Shown: positions 39,282 to 49,813, counted from the first letter of the stretch. The stretch: DNA of 64,000 bases from Clostridiales bacterium Firm_07 (GCA_001604005.1 LVAM01000010.1:209079-273078), one strand, 5' to 3'. Notes: generated by a model from the letters alone, not told the origin. Program-made: numbers and translations.

Positions 39282-41564
39282 TCACAAGGCGGCAAGCGGA
39301 TCGCCAAGCGCGATAAATTCCGCGCCGTTCTCGCCGAGCATTCGCCGCTCGCGCGTGTGGCAAGTAAAGAGCAGTACCTGCCCGCCCCCTTCCGCATAAC
39401 GGGAGATCACGCCGAGCAGCGAGCGCGCACGCTCGTCATCCAGACGGGAAAACGCTTCGTCGAAAAGGAGCGGCAGTTTTTCTTCCGACAACGTGGCAAG
39501 GAGCGCAAGGCGCAAAGAAAGATACGCCGCGTCGCGGCAGCCCGCGCTGAAATGCGCGATGGGCAGGCATTTTCCGTCCACCGAAAGCGAAATCGAAAAA
39601 TCGTCGCCGAGCACCAATTCCTCGTATTTTCCGTTCGTCAGCGCGGTAAAAATGCGCGCGGCGTCCTCACGCAGCCGCGGCGTCACCCCCTTGCGCAGTT
39701 CCGCGCTCGCTTCGCCGAGCGCTTCCCGCGCCATCGTCACGGCGTCGAGTTTCGCGCGCGCCGCCGCAAGCTCTTTGCCCACGCGCTCGGATTCCGCAAG
39801 AATGGCACCGAGATCGTGCGCCGTGGCACCGAGCGCCGCTTCGGTCGAGCGCGCGGTTTCCAGTTCCCGCTCGATCGCCGAAAGCGCCTCGCGCAAGATG
39901 CTTTCCTTTTCTTTCAACATCTCCGCGCTTTCGTTGCACCGCGGCAACTCGGCAAGGCGTTGCCGGAGCGCCGCTTCGTCCTCGTGCCCGATCTGACCGA
40001 CAAGCGCCTCGCGCTTGCTTTTTGCTTTTTCAAAGGAAAGATTTGCCGCGTCTCGCGCCGCCATCGCGTCCCTGCGGTGAAGAAGAATCTCCCGCAAACG
40101 TCTCTCGGCATCGTCCGCGTCCTTTGCCGCGCTCTCGCCCGCACCTTCCAAAAACGCGTTGAGCGCCGAGAACGCCTCTTCCTCTTCCAGCCGCGCCGCA
40201 TCCAGTTCGTTTTCCACGAAAGCGAGCCGCGCGTCGGTTTCGTTTTTGGAAGTCTCCTCCCGCACGCATTGTTCAAGATGCGTGCGGAGCATCGCCGCGT
40301 TTTCCACGCCGAGCGCACCGAACTTCTTTTTCTCCGCGCGCGTGACGCCCGCGAAAAACGCAAAGGAAACGACAGCCGCAAGGACACACGCGCCGCCCGC
40401 CGCAAAAAAGGCGGGAATGCTCAAGACAAAGCCGACCGCACACGCCGCAAGCGCCGCCAACGACAAAATCAGCGAGAGGAAAAGAAACGCTTTGCCTTTT
40501 TTGCGTTCTTTTCCGAGAGCGGCAAGCAGTGCCTTGGCACCGCCCTTTTCGCGGATCAGCGCCGCACCCGCGATCAGTTTTTCATCGTAAGAAACGCCTT
40601 TCAATTGCGCGCGCTCGGGGGTAAAGATCGCCGTTTGGCGTTTTGCCGTTTCGATTTTTTGGACCAGTGCGGCGGCACGCTGCAATTCTTCTTCCGCGGG
40701 AAATTTGTCAACGGTCGCTTTTTCAAATTCCAACACCCGTTCCGCCTCGCGCTCCTCGCGCTCGGCGCGGTGGCAATCGTCAAAAAGTGCCAGAACGCTA
40801 TCGATTTTCCGCGATTCCGCAAGCAGCGTCACATCACGAAGGAGCGCCTTTTTCTCCTCCGCTTTTTGCGACAGCCGAAACGCCGCCGCGCGCGCGTCCG
40901 CCAACGCCGCCGCTTCGCGGCGCGCCGTCTCCGCCTCGGCGTCAAGCCGTGCGCTCTCTCTTTCCAGCGTCGGGATCCCGCCGCCGTTTCCGCGCAGGTG
41001 CATCAGTTCGCGCCGGGCTTCGTCCAGTTTCTTCTCCGCCGCCTCGGCGTGGAGCGTGGATTCCCCGGAAAAGAGCATCGCACCCACCGCCTCGTGCACG
41101 CCCGCCGCGCTGACGCGCTCGGCTTCCGATTGCGCCAGACATAAACTGCTGTCATACAGTTGTTCCGGAAGCCCGAGAAAATATTCTCCCGCCGATTTGC
41201 CGCCGAGTGAGATCACTTCTCCCACCGTCAGACTGAAAACCTCGCTCTCCTCCGAGAGCGTGGGGTGCGCTTCGCTCCCGCGCATCGTCGTCGCGCGGGT
41301 AACGCGGAAGGTTTCGCCGCCGAAAGCGAGCGTCAGTCTCCCCGCGGCACGCTTGCCGCGCCAGGAAAGGCGTTTGATCCACTCGTCGCCGCCCTGCGCC
41401 GCCCCGCGGCGCGGAAAACCATAGAACATATAGCGAATAAAGGCAAGCAACGTGCTTTTTCCCGCCTCGTTTTTACCCTCGAAAACGTTGATGCCGCGCG
41501 AGAGGTCCACCGAGAGATTCTTGAGATTGCCAAACTCCTCGATATATAAATTTTTCAAGATCAT
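39282..41564 (-). CDS. AAA family ATPase, SbcC/YhaN-like (coiled-coil DNA-repair ATPase)
   Basis: LYIEEFGNLKNLSVDLSRGINVFEGKNEAGKSTLLAFIRYMFYGFPRRGA; C-terminal FSAGCRDAAYLSLRLALLATLSEEKLPLLFDEAFSRLDDERARSLL. Confidence 0.88.
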   Translation of the reverse strand: MILKNLYIEEFGNLKNLSVDLSRGINVFEGKNEAGKSTLLAFIRYMFYGFPRRGAAQGGDEWIKRLSWRGKRAAGRLTLAFGGETFRVTRATTMRGSEAHPTLSEESEVFSLTVGEVISLGGKSAGEYFLGLPEQLYDSSLCLAQSEAERVSAAGVHEAVGAMLFSGESTLHAEAAEKKLDEARRELMHLRGNGGGIPTLERESARLDAEAETARREAAALADARAAAFRLSQKAEEKKALLRDVTLLAESRKIDSVLALFDDCHRAEREEREAERVLEFEKATVDKFPAEEELQRAAALVQKIETAKRQTAIFTPERAQLKGVSYDEKLIAGAALIREKGGAKALLAALGKERKKGKAFLFLSLILSLAALAACAVGFVLSIPAFFAAGGACVLAAVVSFAFFAGVTRAEKKKFGALGVENAAMLRTHLEQCVREETSKNETDARLAFVENELDAARLEEEEAFSALNAFLEGAGESAAKDADDAERRLREILLHRRDAMAARDAANLSFEKAKSKREALVGQIGHEDEAALRQRLAELPRCNESAEMLKEKESILREALSAIERELETARSTEAALGATAHDLGAILAESERVGKELAAARAKLDAVTMAREALGEASAELRKGVTPRLREDAARIFTALTNGKYEELVLGDDFSISLSVDGKCLPIAHFSAGCRDAAYLSLRLALLATLSEEKLPLLFDEAFSRLDDERARSLLGVISRYAEGGGQVLLFTCHTRERRMLGENGAEFIALGDPLAAL

Positions 41565-41567
41565 CGC

Positions 41568-42677
41568 TCACACCTCCTTGCCCGACAGCGCGGCAAAACC
41601 GACGCGCAGCGCCGCCGCGGCGACAAGACGCGTCTTTTCATCGGGAGAGGAAAGACGCGGAAGCATCGCGCGATAAAAAGCGCCCCGCAGCGTGGGGTCT
41701 TTTTCCAGATACGCCGCGTCGAAAAGCGGCATCGTTTCGTCCGCAACTTCAAAGAGCGCGAAACGCGCGCCCGCCGAAAGGAGCGCGGCGGGCTCCGCCT
41801 TGCAGGAAAGCCCTACGTTGCCGTCAAGAACGAGGCGCACCGCCGTTTCGGGCGGAAACGTGCAACTTTCCGACCACCCCGAAACGCGGCGGCGGATCTC
41901 CTCGCCCGTCATCGCGCCCGTGCAATCGAGGCGCACGATCTCAAAGCGGTCGCTTTCGGTTTCAAGCGGCGTGATGCCGAGATGGCTGCCTTCGATCTCG
42001 ATCAGCAACGCTTGTCCCGCGCCGACCTCGTCAAATCCTCTGCCCGCGAAAAATCCGCTGTAAGCCGTCATCGTTTTGCCGTATTTTCTCGGCGGCAACC
42101 TCTTGTGAATGTGTCCCAGCGCGGCGTAGGCATAGCCTGACACTTCAAGCTGTCCCGAAGTGAGCGGCGCGTACGGCGAGAGGGGAGAGGTGACGTCGGC
42201 GTGCGCCAGGAGCACCGAAACGCGATTTTGCGGCAACTCCTCGGCTCTGCCGATGTCGGGGGACGACGCGAGATTTTCCCCTGTGAAAGCATAGCCGAAA
42301 ACCGTGAGCCCCAGCGCGGGAAAATCAAAAGAGGAAAGCGAGGACGCGGCAAAAACGAAGACGTTTGACGGAAGTTTCGCCCTGTCCCAAATCCCGCCCG
42401 CGCGGCGATAATCGTGATTGCCCGGCGCGATCACCACCGGCACGGGCAAATCGCCGAGCATCGAAAAAAAGCGTTCCGCCACGGCGGCGTCGGGCTCCGG
42501 CGTGTCGAAGACGTCCCCCGCAAGGAGAACAATCCCCGCGCCGCGCGAGAGCGCCTCGTCAAAAAGACGCGAGAGGGCGGTAAACTGCCGCTCGCGACGG
42601 CGCGCGGCTTCGATTTTGGAAAAAGCGGCAAACGGACTGCCAAGATGCAGATCCCCCGCGTGTAAAAAACGAAGCAT
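41568..42677 (-). CDS. Metallophosphoesterase, SbcD/YhaO-like DNA exonuclease
   Basis: MLRFLHAGDLHLGSPFAAF, LLAGDVFDTPEPD, VIAPGNHDYRRAGG, YAALGHIHKR. Confidence 0.9.
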   Translation of the reverse strand: MLRFLHAGDLHLGSPFAAFSKIEAARRRERQFTALSRLFDEALSRGAGIVLLAGDVFDTPEPDAAVAERFFSMLGDLPVPVVIAPGNHDYRRAGGIWDRAKLPSNVFVFAASSLSSFDFPALGLTVFGYAFTGENLASSPDIGRAEELPQNRVSVLLAHADVTSPLSPYAPLTSGQLEVSGYAYAALGHIHKRLPPRKYGKTMTAYSGFFAGRGFDEVGAGQALLIEIEGSHLGITPLETESDRFEIVRLDCTGAMTGEEIRRRVSGWSESCTFPPETAVRLVLDGNVGLSCKAEPAALLSAGARFALFEVADETMPLFDAAYLEKDPTLRGAFYRAMLPRLSSPDEKTRLVAAAALRVGFAALSGKEV

Positions 42678-42831
42678 AAAGACCTCCTTTTGCTTTATTT
42701 GAGTATACCATATTTTTCCCCCGCGTGCAAGCGCCTTAATCACGCCGCGATAATTTTCTTGACTTTTCCCCCCGCGCGTGGTATACTGCTATTGTTATTA
42801 TTCAATGCAATACTTACACGGAGGGCAAGCA

Positions 42832-43716
42832 ATGGAGTTTTTGGAAACGATGCGCTGGCTGATCATTCCCTTGATGAGCGCCGTGATCGGCGTTTTTACC
42901 AACTACATCGCCGTGAAAATGCTGTTTCGCCCCTATCGGGCAAAATATATCGGCAAATTGCGAATTCCGTTCACACCCGGCATTATGCCGCGCCGCCAAA
43001 GCGCCCTTGCCAAGGGTTTGGGGCAAATGGTCAGCAACTCGCTGGTACGGGAAGAGGACCTCAAACACGCCCTATCCTCGGAAGAAATGTCGCACACGGT
43101 GGCGCGCGCCATTCTCGCCTTCCCCTCGATCCGCGTTTCGGCCGAAACCTGTTTTGAGGACGGATATGAGGCAAAACGCGATAAAGTGCTCGATTTTCTT
43201 GCCGACCGCATTCTTGCCGCCATCGTGGCGATGAACGTCGGCGACGTGATCGCCGCCGAAGCGAAAAACGCGGTCAGCGGTTTTACCGCGCGCAACCCAC
43301 TGCTCTCTATGTTCGTCAACGACGCGATGATCACGGGATTGACCGCGCCCATCGGTGAAAAAGTGACCGCTTTTCTCGAAGGCGACGGAAAAGAAAAACT
43401 GCGCGCCGCGCTTGCCGAAGAGGTGAAGAAAATCGACGATAAGCCGATCGCGGAACTGCTTCGTGACAAGGACGAGGCGGAAAGAGTGCTTGTGGGGCTT
43501 TACCGCCGATTGGTCGACAAATACGCGGGCGCCATCGCCGCGCAGTTCCACATCGCCGAGATCGTGGAAAAGAAGATCAACGCGATGCCGCCGCAGGATC
43601 TCGAAGCGCTGGTGCTTTCGGTTATGAAAAAGGAACTCAACGCCGTCATTTGGCTCGGCGGCGTGATCGGTTTGATTTTAGGTCTTGTCAGCCTCTTCAT
43701 CAATCGCGGCTTTTAA
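42832..43716 (+). CDS. DUF445 family membrane protein
   Basis: RWLIIPLMSAVIGVFTNYIAVKMLFRPYRAKYIGKLRIPFTPGIMPRRQSALAKGLGQMVSNSLV. Confidence 0.88.
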   Translation: MEFLETMRWLIIPLMSAVIGVFTNYIAVKMLFRPYRAKYIGKLRIPFTPGIMPRRQSALAKGLGQMVSNSLVREEDLKHALSSEEMSHTVARAILAFPSIRVSAETCFEDGYEAKRDKVLDFLADRILAAIVAMNVGDVIAAEAKNAVSGFTARNPLLSMFVNDAMITGLTAPIGEKVTAFLEGDGKEKLRAALAEEVKKIDDKPIAELLRDKDEAERVLVGLYRRLVDKYAGAIAAQFHIAEIVEKKINAMPPQDLEALVLSVMKKELNAVIWLGGVIGLILGLVSLFINRGF

Positions 43717-43741
43717 GAATTTCAGAAAGTGAGAAAAGAAT

Positions 43742-44977
43742 ATGTTTTTTGACGAACTGCAACAATTCGACAGCGAGGTAGCCGCCGCGTGCGGCCGTGA
43801 ATTTACCCGCCAACAGCACAATATCGAACTGATCGCCTCCGAGAACATCGTCTCAAAGGCGGTGTTGCTTGCCGCCGGCACGGTATTGACCAACAAATAT
43901 GCCGAGGGGTATCCCGGAAAACGCTATTACGGCGGTTGTATATACGTGGATGAAGTGGAAGAGATCGCGCGCGAGCGCGCCAAAAAACTCTTTGGCGCCG
44001 AGCACGCCAACGTGCAGCCGCACAGCGGCGCAAACGCCAATCTTGCCGTTTTCTTCGCGCTGCTCGAGCCCGGCGACACGGTGCTCTCGATGAGCCTTGC
44101 CGACGGCGGGCATCTTTCGCACGGCTCGCCCGTCAACATCTCGGGAAAATATTTCAATATCGTCCCTTACGGGCTCTCTTCCGAAACCGAAACGATCGAT
44201 TATGACCAAGTTCGCAAGTTGGCGCTCATCCACCGCCCAAAACTGATCCTCGCGGGTGCCAGCGCATATCCCCGCGTCATTGATTTCGCGCGTTTCCGCG
44301 CCATCGCCGACGAGGTCGGCGCCTATTTGATGGTCGATATGGCGCACATCGCGGGGCTCGTCGCGGCGGGGCTCCACCCCTCCCCCGTCCCCTTTGCCGA
44401 CGTCGTCACCACCACCACGCACAAAACCCTGCGCGGTCCGCGCGGAGGGTTGATCCTTTGCCGCGAACAGTACGCGAAACAAATCGACAAAGCCATTTTC
44501 CCGGGCACGCAGGGCGGCCCCTTGATGCACATCATCGCCGCCAAAGCGGTGGCGCTGGGCGAGGCGTTGACCGAAGATTTCAAAGTTTATCAAAAACGTA
44601 TCGTGGAGAACGCCGCCGCGCTGGCAAACGGTCTGCTTTCGCGCGGATTTCATCTCGTGTCGGGCGGCACGGACAACCATCTGATGCTGCTCAATCTCTG
44701 CGGCACGGGCATCACGGGCAAGGAACTGGAAAAGCGGCTGGACGAAGTGCATATCACCGCCAACAAAAACGCGGTTCCGAACGATCCGCAAAGCCCCTTC
44801 ATCACAAGCGGCGTGCGCCTCGGAACGCCCGCCGTCACCTCGCGCGGTTTCGGCGTGCCCGAAATGGAAAAGATCGCGGGGTGGATCGCGGACGTCGCCG
44901 CCGACTTTGAAAGCAATCGCGCGCGTGTGTGCGAAGAAGTGACCGAACTCTGCCGCCACTTTCCCATTTATCAATAA
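43742..44977 (+). CDS. glyA: Serine hydroxymethyltransferase
   Basis: [43 protein letters not shown]...[16 protein letters not shown]. Confidence 0.98.
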   Translation: MFFDELQQFDSEVAAACGREFTRQQHNIELIASENIVSKAVLLAAGTVLTNKYAEGYPGKRYYGGCIYVDEVEEIARERAKKLFGAEHANVQPHSGANANLAVFFALLEPGDTVLSMSLADGGHLSHGSPVNISGKYFNIVPYGLSSETETIDYDQVRKLALIHRPKLILAGASAYPRVIDFARFRAIADEVGAYLMVDMAHIAGLVAAGLHPSPVPFADVVTTTTHKTLRGPRGGLILCREQYAKQIDKAIFPGTQGGPLMHIIAAKAVALGEALTEDFKVYQKRIVENAAALANGLLSRGFHLVSGGTDNHLMLLNLCGTGITGKELEKRLDEVHITANKNAVPNDPQSPFITSGVRLGTPAVTSRGFGVPEMEKIAGWIADVAADFESNRARVCEEVTELCRHFPIYQ

Positions 44978-45030
44978 GCAATCGCCGTAAAAACAAGAAG
45001 CAAAGCGAAAAGAAAGCGAGAAAACAGGCA

Positions 45031-46569
45031 ATGACGATCGAACTTGTCGGCAGGATCGACTCCAACAATGCCGCTCAATTTGAGAAAGAAGTCGAGGAGC
45101 GCATCGGCAAAGCGCCGGGCGAACCCATTGTTTTGGACGCCGCCGATTTGAACTATATATCCAGCGCGGGGCTGCGCGTAATATTGCATCTGAAAAAGAT
45201 CAACAACGATCTGAAACTCATCAACGTCAATTCGGACGTATACGAGATCCTCGATATGACGGGCTTTACCGAAATGATGCCCGTTGAAAAGGCTTACCGC
45301 GTCGTATCCGTGGAGGGTTGTGAAGAGATCGGGCGCGGAGCCAACGGAACGATATACCGCATCGACCATGACAACGTCGTGAAAGTGTACAACAACGCCG
45401 ATGCGCTGTCGGACATCAAACACGAGCGCGAAGTCGCCAAACTCGCCCTGATACTTGGCATACCCACGGCGATCTCCTATGACGTGGTGCGCGTCGGCAA
45501 CAGTTACGGCTCGGTGTTTGAACTGCTGAACGCCAGATCCTTTTCCAAGATCCTTGCCGACGAACCGGACAAGATGGATTGGTGCGTCAAAGAATACGTG
45601 GGAATGTTGCATAAAATACACGATACGGTCGTCCCCGCGGGGAAACTGCCCGATATGAAAGAAACCGTTCTTTCGTGGGCAACGGCTTTGCGCGACCATC
45701 TGCCGCGCGAAGCGGGCGAAAAATTGCTCTCTCTTGTCAACGCCGTGCCCCACGACGACCATATGATCCACGGCGATTATCACACCAAAAACCTCGAACT
45801 GCAAAACGACGAAGTCCTCATCATCGATATGGATACGCTGGCGGTGGGCAATCCGATCTTTGAACTTGCCAGCATATATAATGCGTTTATCGGCTTTTCG
45901 GAGATGGATCACGAAGTCGTCAAACACTTCCAAGGGTTTGATTTTGAGATTTCAAAGACCTTTTGGCACAAAGCGCTTGCCGCATATCTGGGCACCGCCT
46001 GTGAAACCAAGATCCGTGAGGTCGAAGACAAAGCGCGCGTCATCGGCTATACGCGCCTGATTCGCCGCGCCATCCGTCGTCACGAAGCGCAAGAGATGAT
46101 CGACCATTGGAAAGAAGAACTGATCGAATTGCTGAAAGAAACCGACACGCTCCTTTTCGATCGGAACGAACTTGACGTCATCGCTTCCGCGGAAAATCTC
46201 TCGGAAGTACAAAGCTTTGTGGAAGAGCGTTTGGAAGCCGCGAATTGTTCTCCGAAGGTGATGATGCAAATCGGCGTCGCCGTGGAGGAGATTTTCGTCA
46301 ATATCGCAAACTATGCCTATGCGCCCGAGAAAGGAAAAGCCACCGTGCGCGTGGAAGTTTCGGGCGACCCGCTTACCGTTTCGATCACCTTCATCGATCA
46401 CGGTACGCCTTACGATCCGCTTGCGAAAAACGATCCCGACGTCACCTTGTCGGCAAAAGAAAGGCAGATCGGCGGACTTGGCATCTTCATCACAAAGAAA
46501 TTTATGGACGACGTTCTTTATGAATATAAGGATGGACAAAACATTCTTACTTTGAAGAAAACGGTCTGA
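45031..46569 (+). CDS. Tri-domain partner-switching protein: STAS + APH/choline-kinase-like (TIGR02172-like) + HATPase_c_2 (RsbW/SpoIIAB-like)
   Basis: STAS: VLDAADLNYISSAGLRVILHLKK. Kinase: IGRGANGTIYRI and MIHGDYHTKNLELQNDEVLIIDMDTLAVGNP. HATPase: MQIGVAVEEIFVNIANYAY and ITFIDHGTPYDPLAKNDPD...RQIGGLGIFITKKFMDDVLYEYKDGQNILTLKK. Confidence 0.88.
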   Translation: MTIELVGRIDSNNAAQFEKEVEERIGKAPGEPIVLDAADLNYISSAGLRVILHLKKINNDLKLINVNSDVYEILDMTGFTEMMPVEKAYRVVSVEGCEEIGRGANGTIYRIDHDNVVKVYNNADALSDIKHEREVAKLALILGIPTAISYDVVRVGNSYGSVFELLNARSFSKILADEPDKMDWCVKEYVGMLHKIHDTVVPAGKLPDMKETVLSWATALRDHLPREAGEKLLSLVNAVPHDDHMIHGDYHTKNLELQNDEVLIIDMDTLAVGNPIFELASIYNAFIGFSEMDHEVVKHFQGFDFEISKTFWHKALAAYLGTACETKIREVEDKARVIGYTRLIRRAIRRHEAQEMIDHWKEELIELLKETDTLLFDRNELDVIASAENLSEVQSFVEERLEAANCSPKVMMQIGVAVEEIFVNIANYAYAPEKGKATVRVEVSGDPLTVSITFIDHGTPYDPLAKNDPDVTLSAKERQIGGLGIFITKKFMDDVLYEYKDGQNILTLKKTV

Positions 46570-46599
46570 CGGCATACCGACGATAGCGAGGTAAAAAAC

Positions 46600-47460
46600 G
46601 TGTTTCCAGGCATAAAGATCGATCTCCATATGCACACGTCCGTCTCCGACGGCAGCGATACGCCGCGCGAGATCGTCGATCGTGTGAAAGAGGCGAATAT
46701 CGACGTTTTTTCCGTGACCGATCACGACGCGACCGAAGCCTGCCGCATCGTGCGGGATCTTTTGAAAAAAGGTGATCCGCACTTTATCTGCGGCGCGGAG
46801 TTTTCGTGCAAAGACAAGTTGGGACAATATCATATTTTGGCATATCATTACGATCCCGACGCGCAACCGATCGAAGACCTTGTCGAAAAAGGGCATCGGT
46901 TGCGTATGAAAAAGGTCACCGCCCGGCTGGACTTTGTCCAAAATGAATTCGGTTTTGTCTTTCCGAAAGAGGAGATCGAAGCCCTTTTGGCTCTCGACAA
47001 TCCCGGAAAACCGCACATCGGTAACTTGATGGTCAAATACGGCTACGCGGAAAATAAAGAGGTCGCGATCCGGAACTATATAGACAAATTACACTTTTCA
47101 GATGAATATATCAAACCGGAGGAAGCGATCGAGAGCGTTTTGCGTGGGGGCGGCATCCCCGTGCTTGCCCACCCCTTTTTCGGCAACGGCGATCAACTCG
47201 TCATCGGAAAAGAGATGGAAGACCGCCTGAAACGATTGATGGATTTCGGGCTTATGGGCGTGGAGGCGTTCTATTCCGGCTTTACACCCAAACTGACGAA
47301 AGAAATGCTCGATTTCGCAGACCGTTTCGGCTTATTGATCACGGCGGGCAGCGATTATCACGGGGAAAATAAGCTGGTTCGCCTCGGCGAAACGGGGTAT
47401 AAAAACAGCACAAGTTTCCCCTCTGGACTTCTGAAATTTTTGGAAGCCTGCGGGCTGTAA
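46600..47460 (+). CDS. PHP-domain phosphoesterase (TrpH/YciV-like), GTG start
   Basis: IDLHMHTSVSDGSDTPREIVDRVKEANIDVFSVTDHDATEAC; AGSDYHGENK. Confidence 0.88.
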   Translation: MFPGIKIDLHMHTSVSDGSDTPREIVDRVKEANIDVFSVTDHDATEACRIVRDLLKKGDPHFICGAEFSCKDKLGQYHILAYHYDPDAQPIEDLVEKGHRLRMKKVTARLDFVQNEFGFVFPKEEIEALLALDNPGKPHIGNLMVKYGYAENKEVAIRNYIDKLHFSDEYIKPEEAIESVLRGGGIPVLAHPFFGNGDQLVIGKEMEDRLKRLMDFGLMGVEAFYSGFTPKLTKEMLDFADRFGLLITAGSDYHGENKLVRLGETGYKNSTSFPSGLLKFLEACGL

Positions 47461-47497
47461 ACGAAGCCGCCGCGTGTTGCGGCGGCTTTTCGCTTGA
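47460..47497 (+). terminator. Terminator after PHP gene
   Basis: GAAGCCGCCGCGTGTTGCGGCGGCTTTTCG. Confidence 0.65.
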
Positions 47498-47576
47498 CAC
47501 AACGAAAAAAGCGCGATATACTGAAAATATGCGCGAGAGGATCCCCGCGTATGAAAATACAAATAAAGGATACGAT

Positions 47577-48743
47577 ATGCCCGAGAACGAAAAAGCGTTG
47601 GAACTCTATCTCCATATCCCCTTTTGCGTGCAAAAATGCCGCTATTGCGATTTTTATTCCGCGCCCGCCGACAAAGAAGAACGCACAGCGTATGTGGACG
47701 CTCTGCTCGCCCATTTGCGCCACAGCGCCTCCCGTTGCCGCGATATGCGGGTGGATACCGTCTTTTTCGGGGGCGGCACGCCGAGTTTGCTTTCGGGCAA
47801 GGATTTTTTCGATCTGCTGGATTGTATCCGGCAAAACTATCAACTTTCAAAAGACGTCGAGATCAGCGCGGAATGTAACCCCGAAAGCGCCGCCCCCGCA
47901 CTGCTCGCCTCGATGAGAGAAGCGGGTGTCACACGCATCAGTTTTGGATTTCAAAGTCTTTCCGACACGGAACTTGCTCTTTTGGGGCGCATACATAGTG
48001 TGAAAAATGCCATTTCCGCCTTTGGGGCGGCGCGCGCGGCGGGCTTTGGTAATATCAATGTCGACCTGATGTTCGGCATTCCCGCGCAAACGCCCGATTC
48101 TTTCGGCAAAACATTAGACGGCGTCATAGCGCTTGCTCCCGAGCACATCTCGGCATATGAACTGCGCATCGAGGAAGGCACGCCGTTTTTCCGATCACAA
48201 AAAGATCTGCCGCTCCCCGACGAGGACGCGACGTGCGATATGGCAAAGCTCCTCACCGATCGTCTGTCGGGCGCGGGATACCGCCATTATGAGATCAGCA
48301 ACTTCGCAAAAGAGGGCTTTGCCTGCCGCCACAATCTCGGCTATTGGCGCGGCGTTCCCTATCTCGGATTCGGCCCGGCTGCGCACTCCTTTTGGGGCGG
48401 CGTGCGTTTTGAGGCACCCCCGTCAAAGGAAGCGTATATCACTGCCGTTCGCGCGAAGAAATGGCAGGATATTGAGGTAAACGCGCACCGTATCGGGGGT
48501 AAAGAAGAAATGGACGAATACGTGATGCTTCGTATGCGCCTTGCCGAAGGTGTTGATACGCAAGATTTTTCCCGCCGTTTCGGTTGCGATTTTGAGACGC
48601 TGTATCACCCCGATAAAGTCCTTTTTGACGGCGGCTTTTTGCAAAAAACGCCGCAAGGCGTGGCTTTTACCGAGCGCGGTATGCGCGTATCGAACGCCAT
48701 TCTTTCGGATTGGCTGGATTTCGGAGGAAACAAAGATATATGA
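47577..48743 (+). CDS. hemW: HemW-like radical SAM protein (coproporphyrinogen III oxidase-like)
   Basis: LYLHIPFCVQKCRYCDFYSAPAD; VFFGGGTPSLL; HISAYELRIEEGTPF. Confidence 0.92.
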   Translation: MPENEKALELYLHIPFCVQKCRYCDFYSAPADKEERTAYVDALLAHLRHSASRCRDMRVDTVFFGGGTPSLLSGKDFFDLLDCIRQNYQLSKDVEISAECNPESAAPALLASMREAGVTRISFGFQSLSDTELALLGRIHSVKNAISAFGAARAAGFGNINVDLMFGIPAQTPDSFGKTLDGVIALAPEHISAYELRIEEGTPFFRSQKDLPLPDEDATCDMAKLLTDRLSGAGYRHYEISNFAKEGFACRHNLGYWRGVPYLGFGPAAHSFWGGVRFEAPPSKEAYITAVRAKKWQDIEVNAHRIGGKEEMDEYVMLRMRLAEGVDTQDFSRRFGCDFETLYHPDKVLFDGGFLQKTPQGVAFTERGMRVSNAILSDWLDFGGNKDI

Positions 48744-49813
48744 CACGACTTACGCGATTTCGCGAGAAACTTTCGGAAAATGCCGACGCCGCGCTTATTT
48801 CCTCGCCGCAAAATCAGTTTTATCTATCCGACTTCCATTTTTCGGACGGATTTTTGCTGATCTTTGCCGACGCCGCGTATCTCCTGACCGATTTTCGCTA
48901 TGCGGAAGCGGCAAGAGCTTCGGCAAATGCCGAATTTGAAATCCTGACGCCGCAAAAAGCACACACAGCCGCCATAGCGGAACTCTGCCGCAAACACGGC
49001 GCCGCCGCGCTTTGGACCGAGGAAGAACACCTGACGCTCTCGCTTTATGGAAAACTGTCGGACGTTCTCGAAGGCATCAAGATCACAGGCGGTGCAAGCT
49101 ACGCGCTTTCCTCGATGCGCGCGCGCAAAGACAGTCGGGAAATTGCCGCGATCCAAGCAGCGCAAGCTCTGACCGACGCCGCTTTTTCGCACATTCTCGG
49201 ATATCTCAAAAAGGGCGTACGCGAGATAGACGTTGCGCTGGAACTGAACGATTTTATGCTCCGCAACGGTGCCGCGGGCGTGGCTTTCGATACCATCGCC
49301 GTTTCGGGCAGCGCCTCATCGCTCCCGCACGGTGTCCCGCGCGATCTGCCTTTGCAAAACGGTTTTCTTACCATGGATTTCGGCGCACGATACGGGGGAT
49401 ATTGCGCGGATATGACGCGCACCGTCGTCATCGGGCGCGCCGACGAAGAGATGCGGCACCTCTATGACACCGTGCTCACGGCACAAAAAAGCGCTCTTGC
49501 GGCGGCGCGGGCGGGCGTTTCTTGCCGCGCTCTTGACGCCATCGCCCGCGACGTGATCGACAATGCGGGATACGTCGGCGCTTTCGGGCACTCTCTCGGG
49601 CACGGCGTGGGCATCGACGTGCACGAAGCGCCGAATCTCTCTCCCAAAGCACCGCCCGAAAAACTTCTGGAAATCGGAAACGTCATCACTTTTGAGCCCG
49701 GCATTTATCTTGCCGGCAAATACGGTTGCCGCATCGAAGACCTCGTCGTCATCAACGAAGACGGCGATCCCCTTGATCTCACGCAAAGCACTAAAGAACT
49801 CTTGGAGATCTGA
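48740..49813 (+). CDS. Xaa-Pro aminopeptidase family (M24) peptidase
   Basis: FDTIAVSGSASSLPHGVP, MDFGARYGGYCADMTRTVVIG, FGHSLGHGVGIDVHEAP, ITFEPGIYL; ATGA coupling with hemW. Confidence 0.93.
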   Translation: MTRLTRFREKLSENADAALISSPQNQFYLSDFHFSDGFLLIFADAAYLLTDFRYAEAARASANAEFEILTPQKAHTAAIAELCRKHGAAALWTEEEHLTLSLYGKLSDVLEGIKITGGASYALSSMRARKDSREIAAIQAAQALTDAAFSHILGYLKKGVREIDVALELNDFMLRNGAAGVAFDTIAVSGSASSLPHGVPRDLPLQNGFLTMDFGARYGGYCADMTRTVVIGRADEEMRHLYDTVLTAQKSALAAARAGVSCRALDAIARDVIDNAGYVGAFGHSLGHGVGIDVHEAPNLSPKAPPEKLLEIGNVITFEPGIYLAGKYGCRIEDLVVINEDGDPLDLTQSTKELLEI

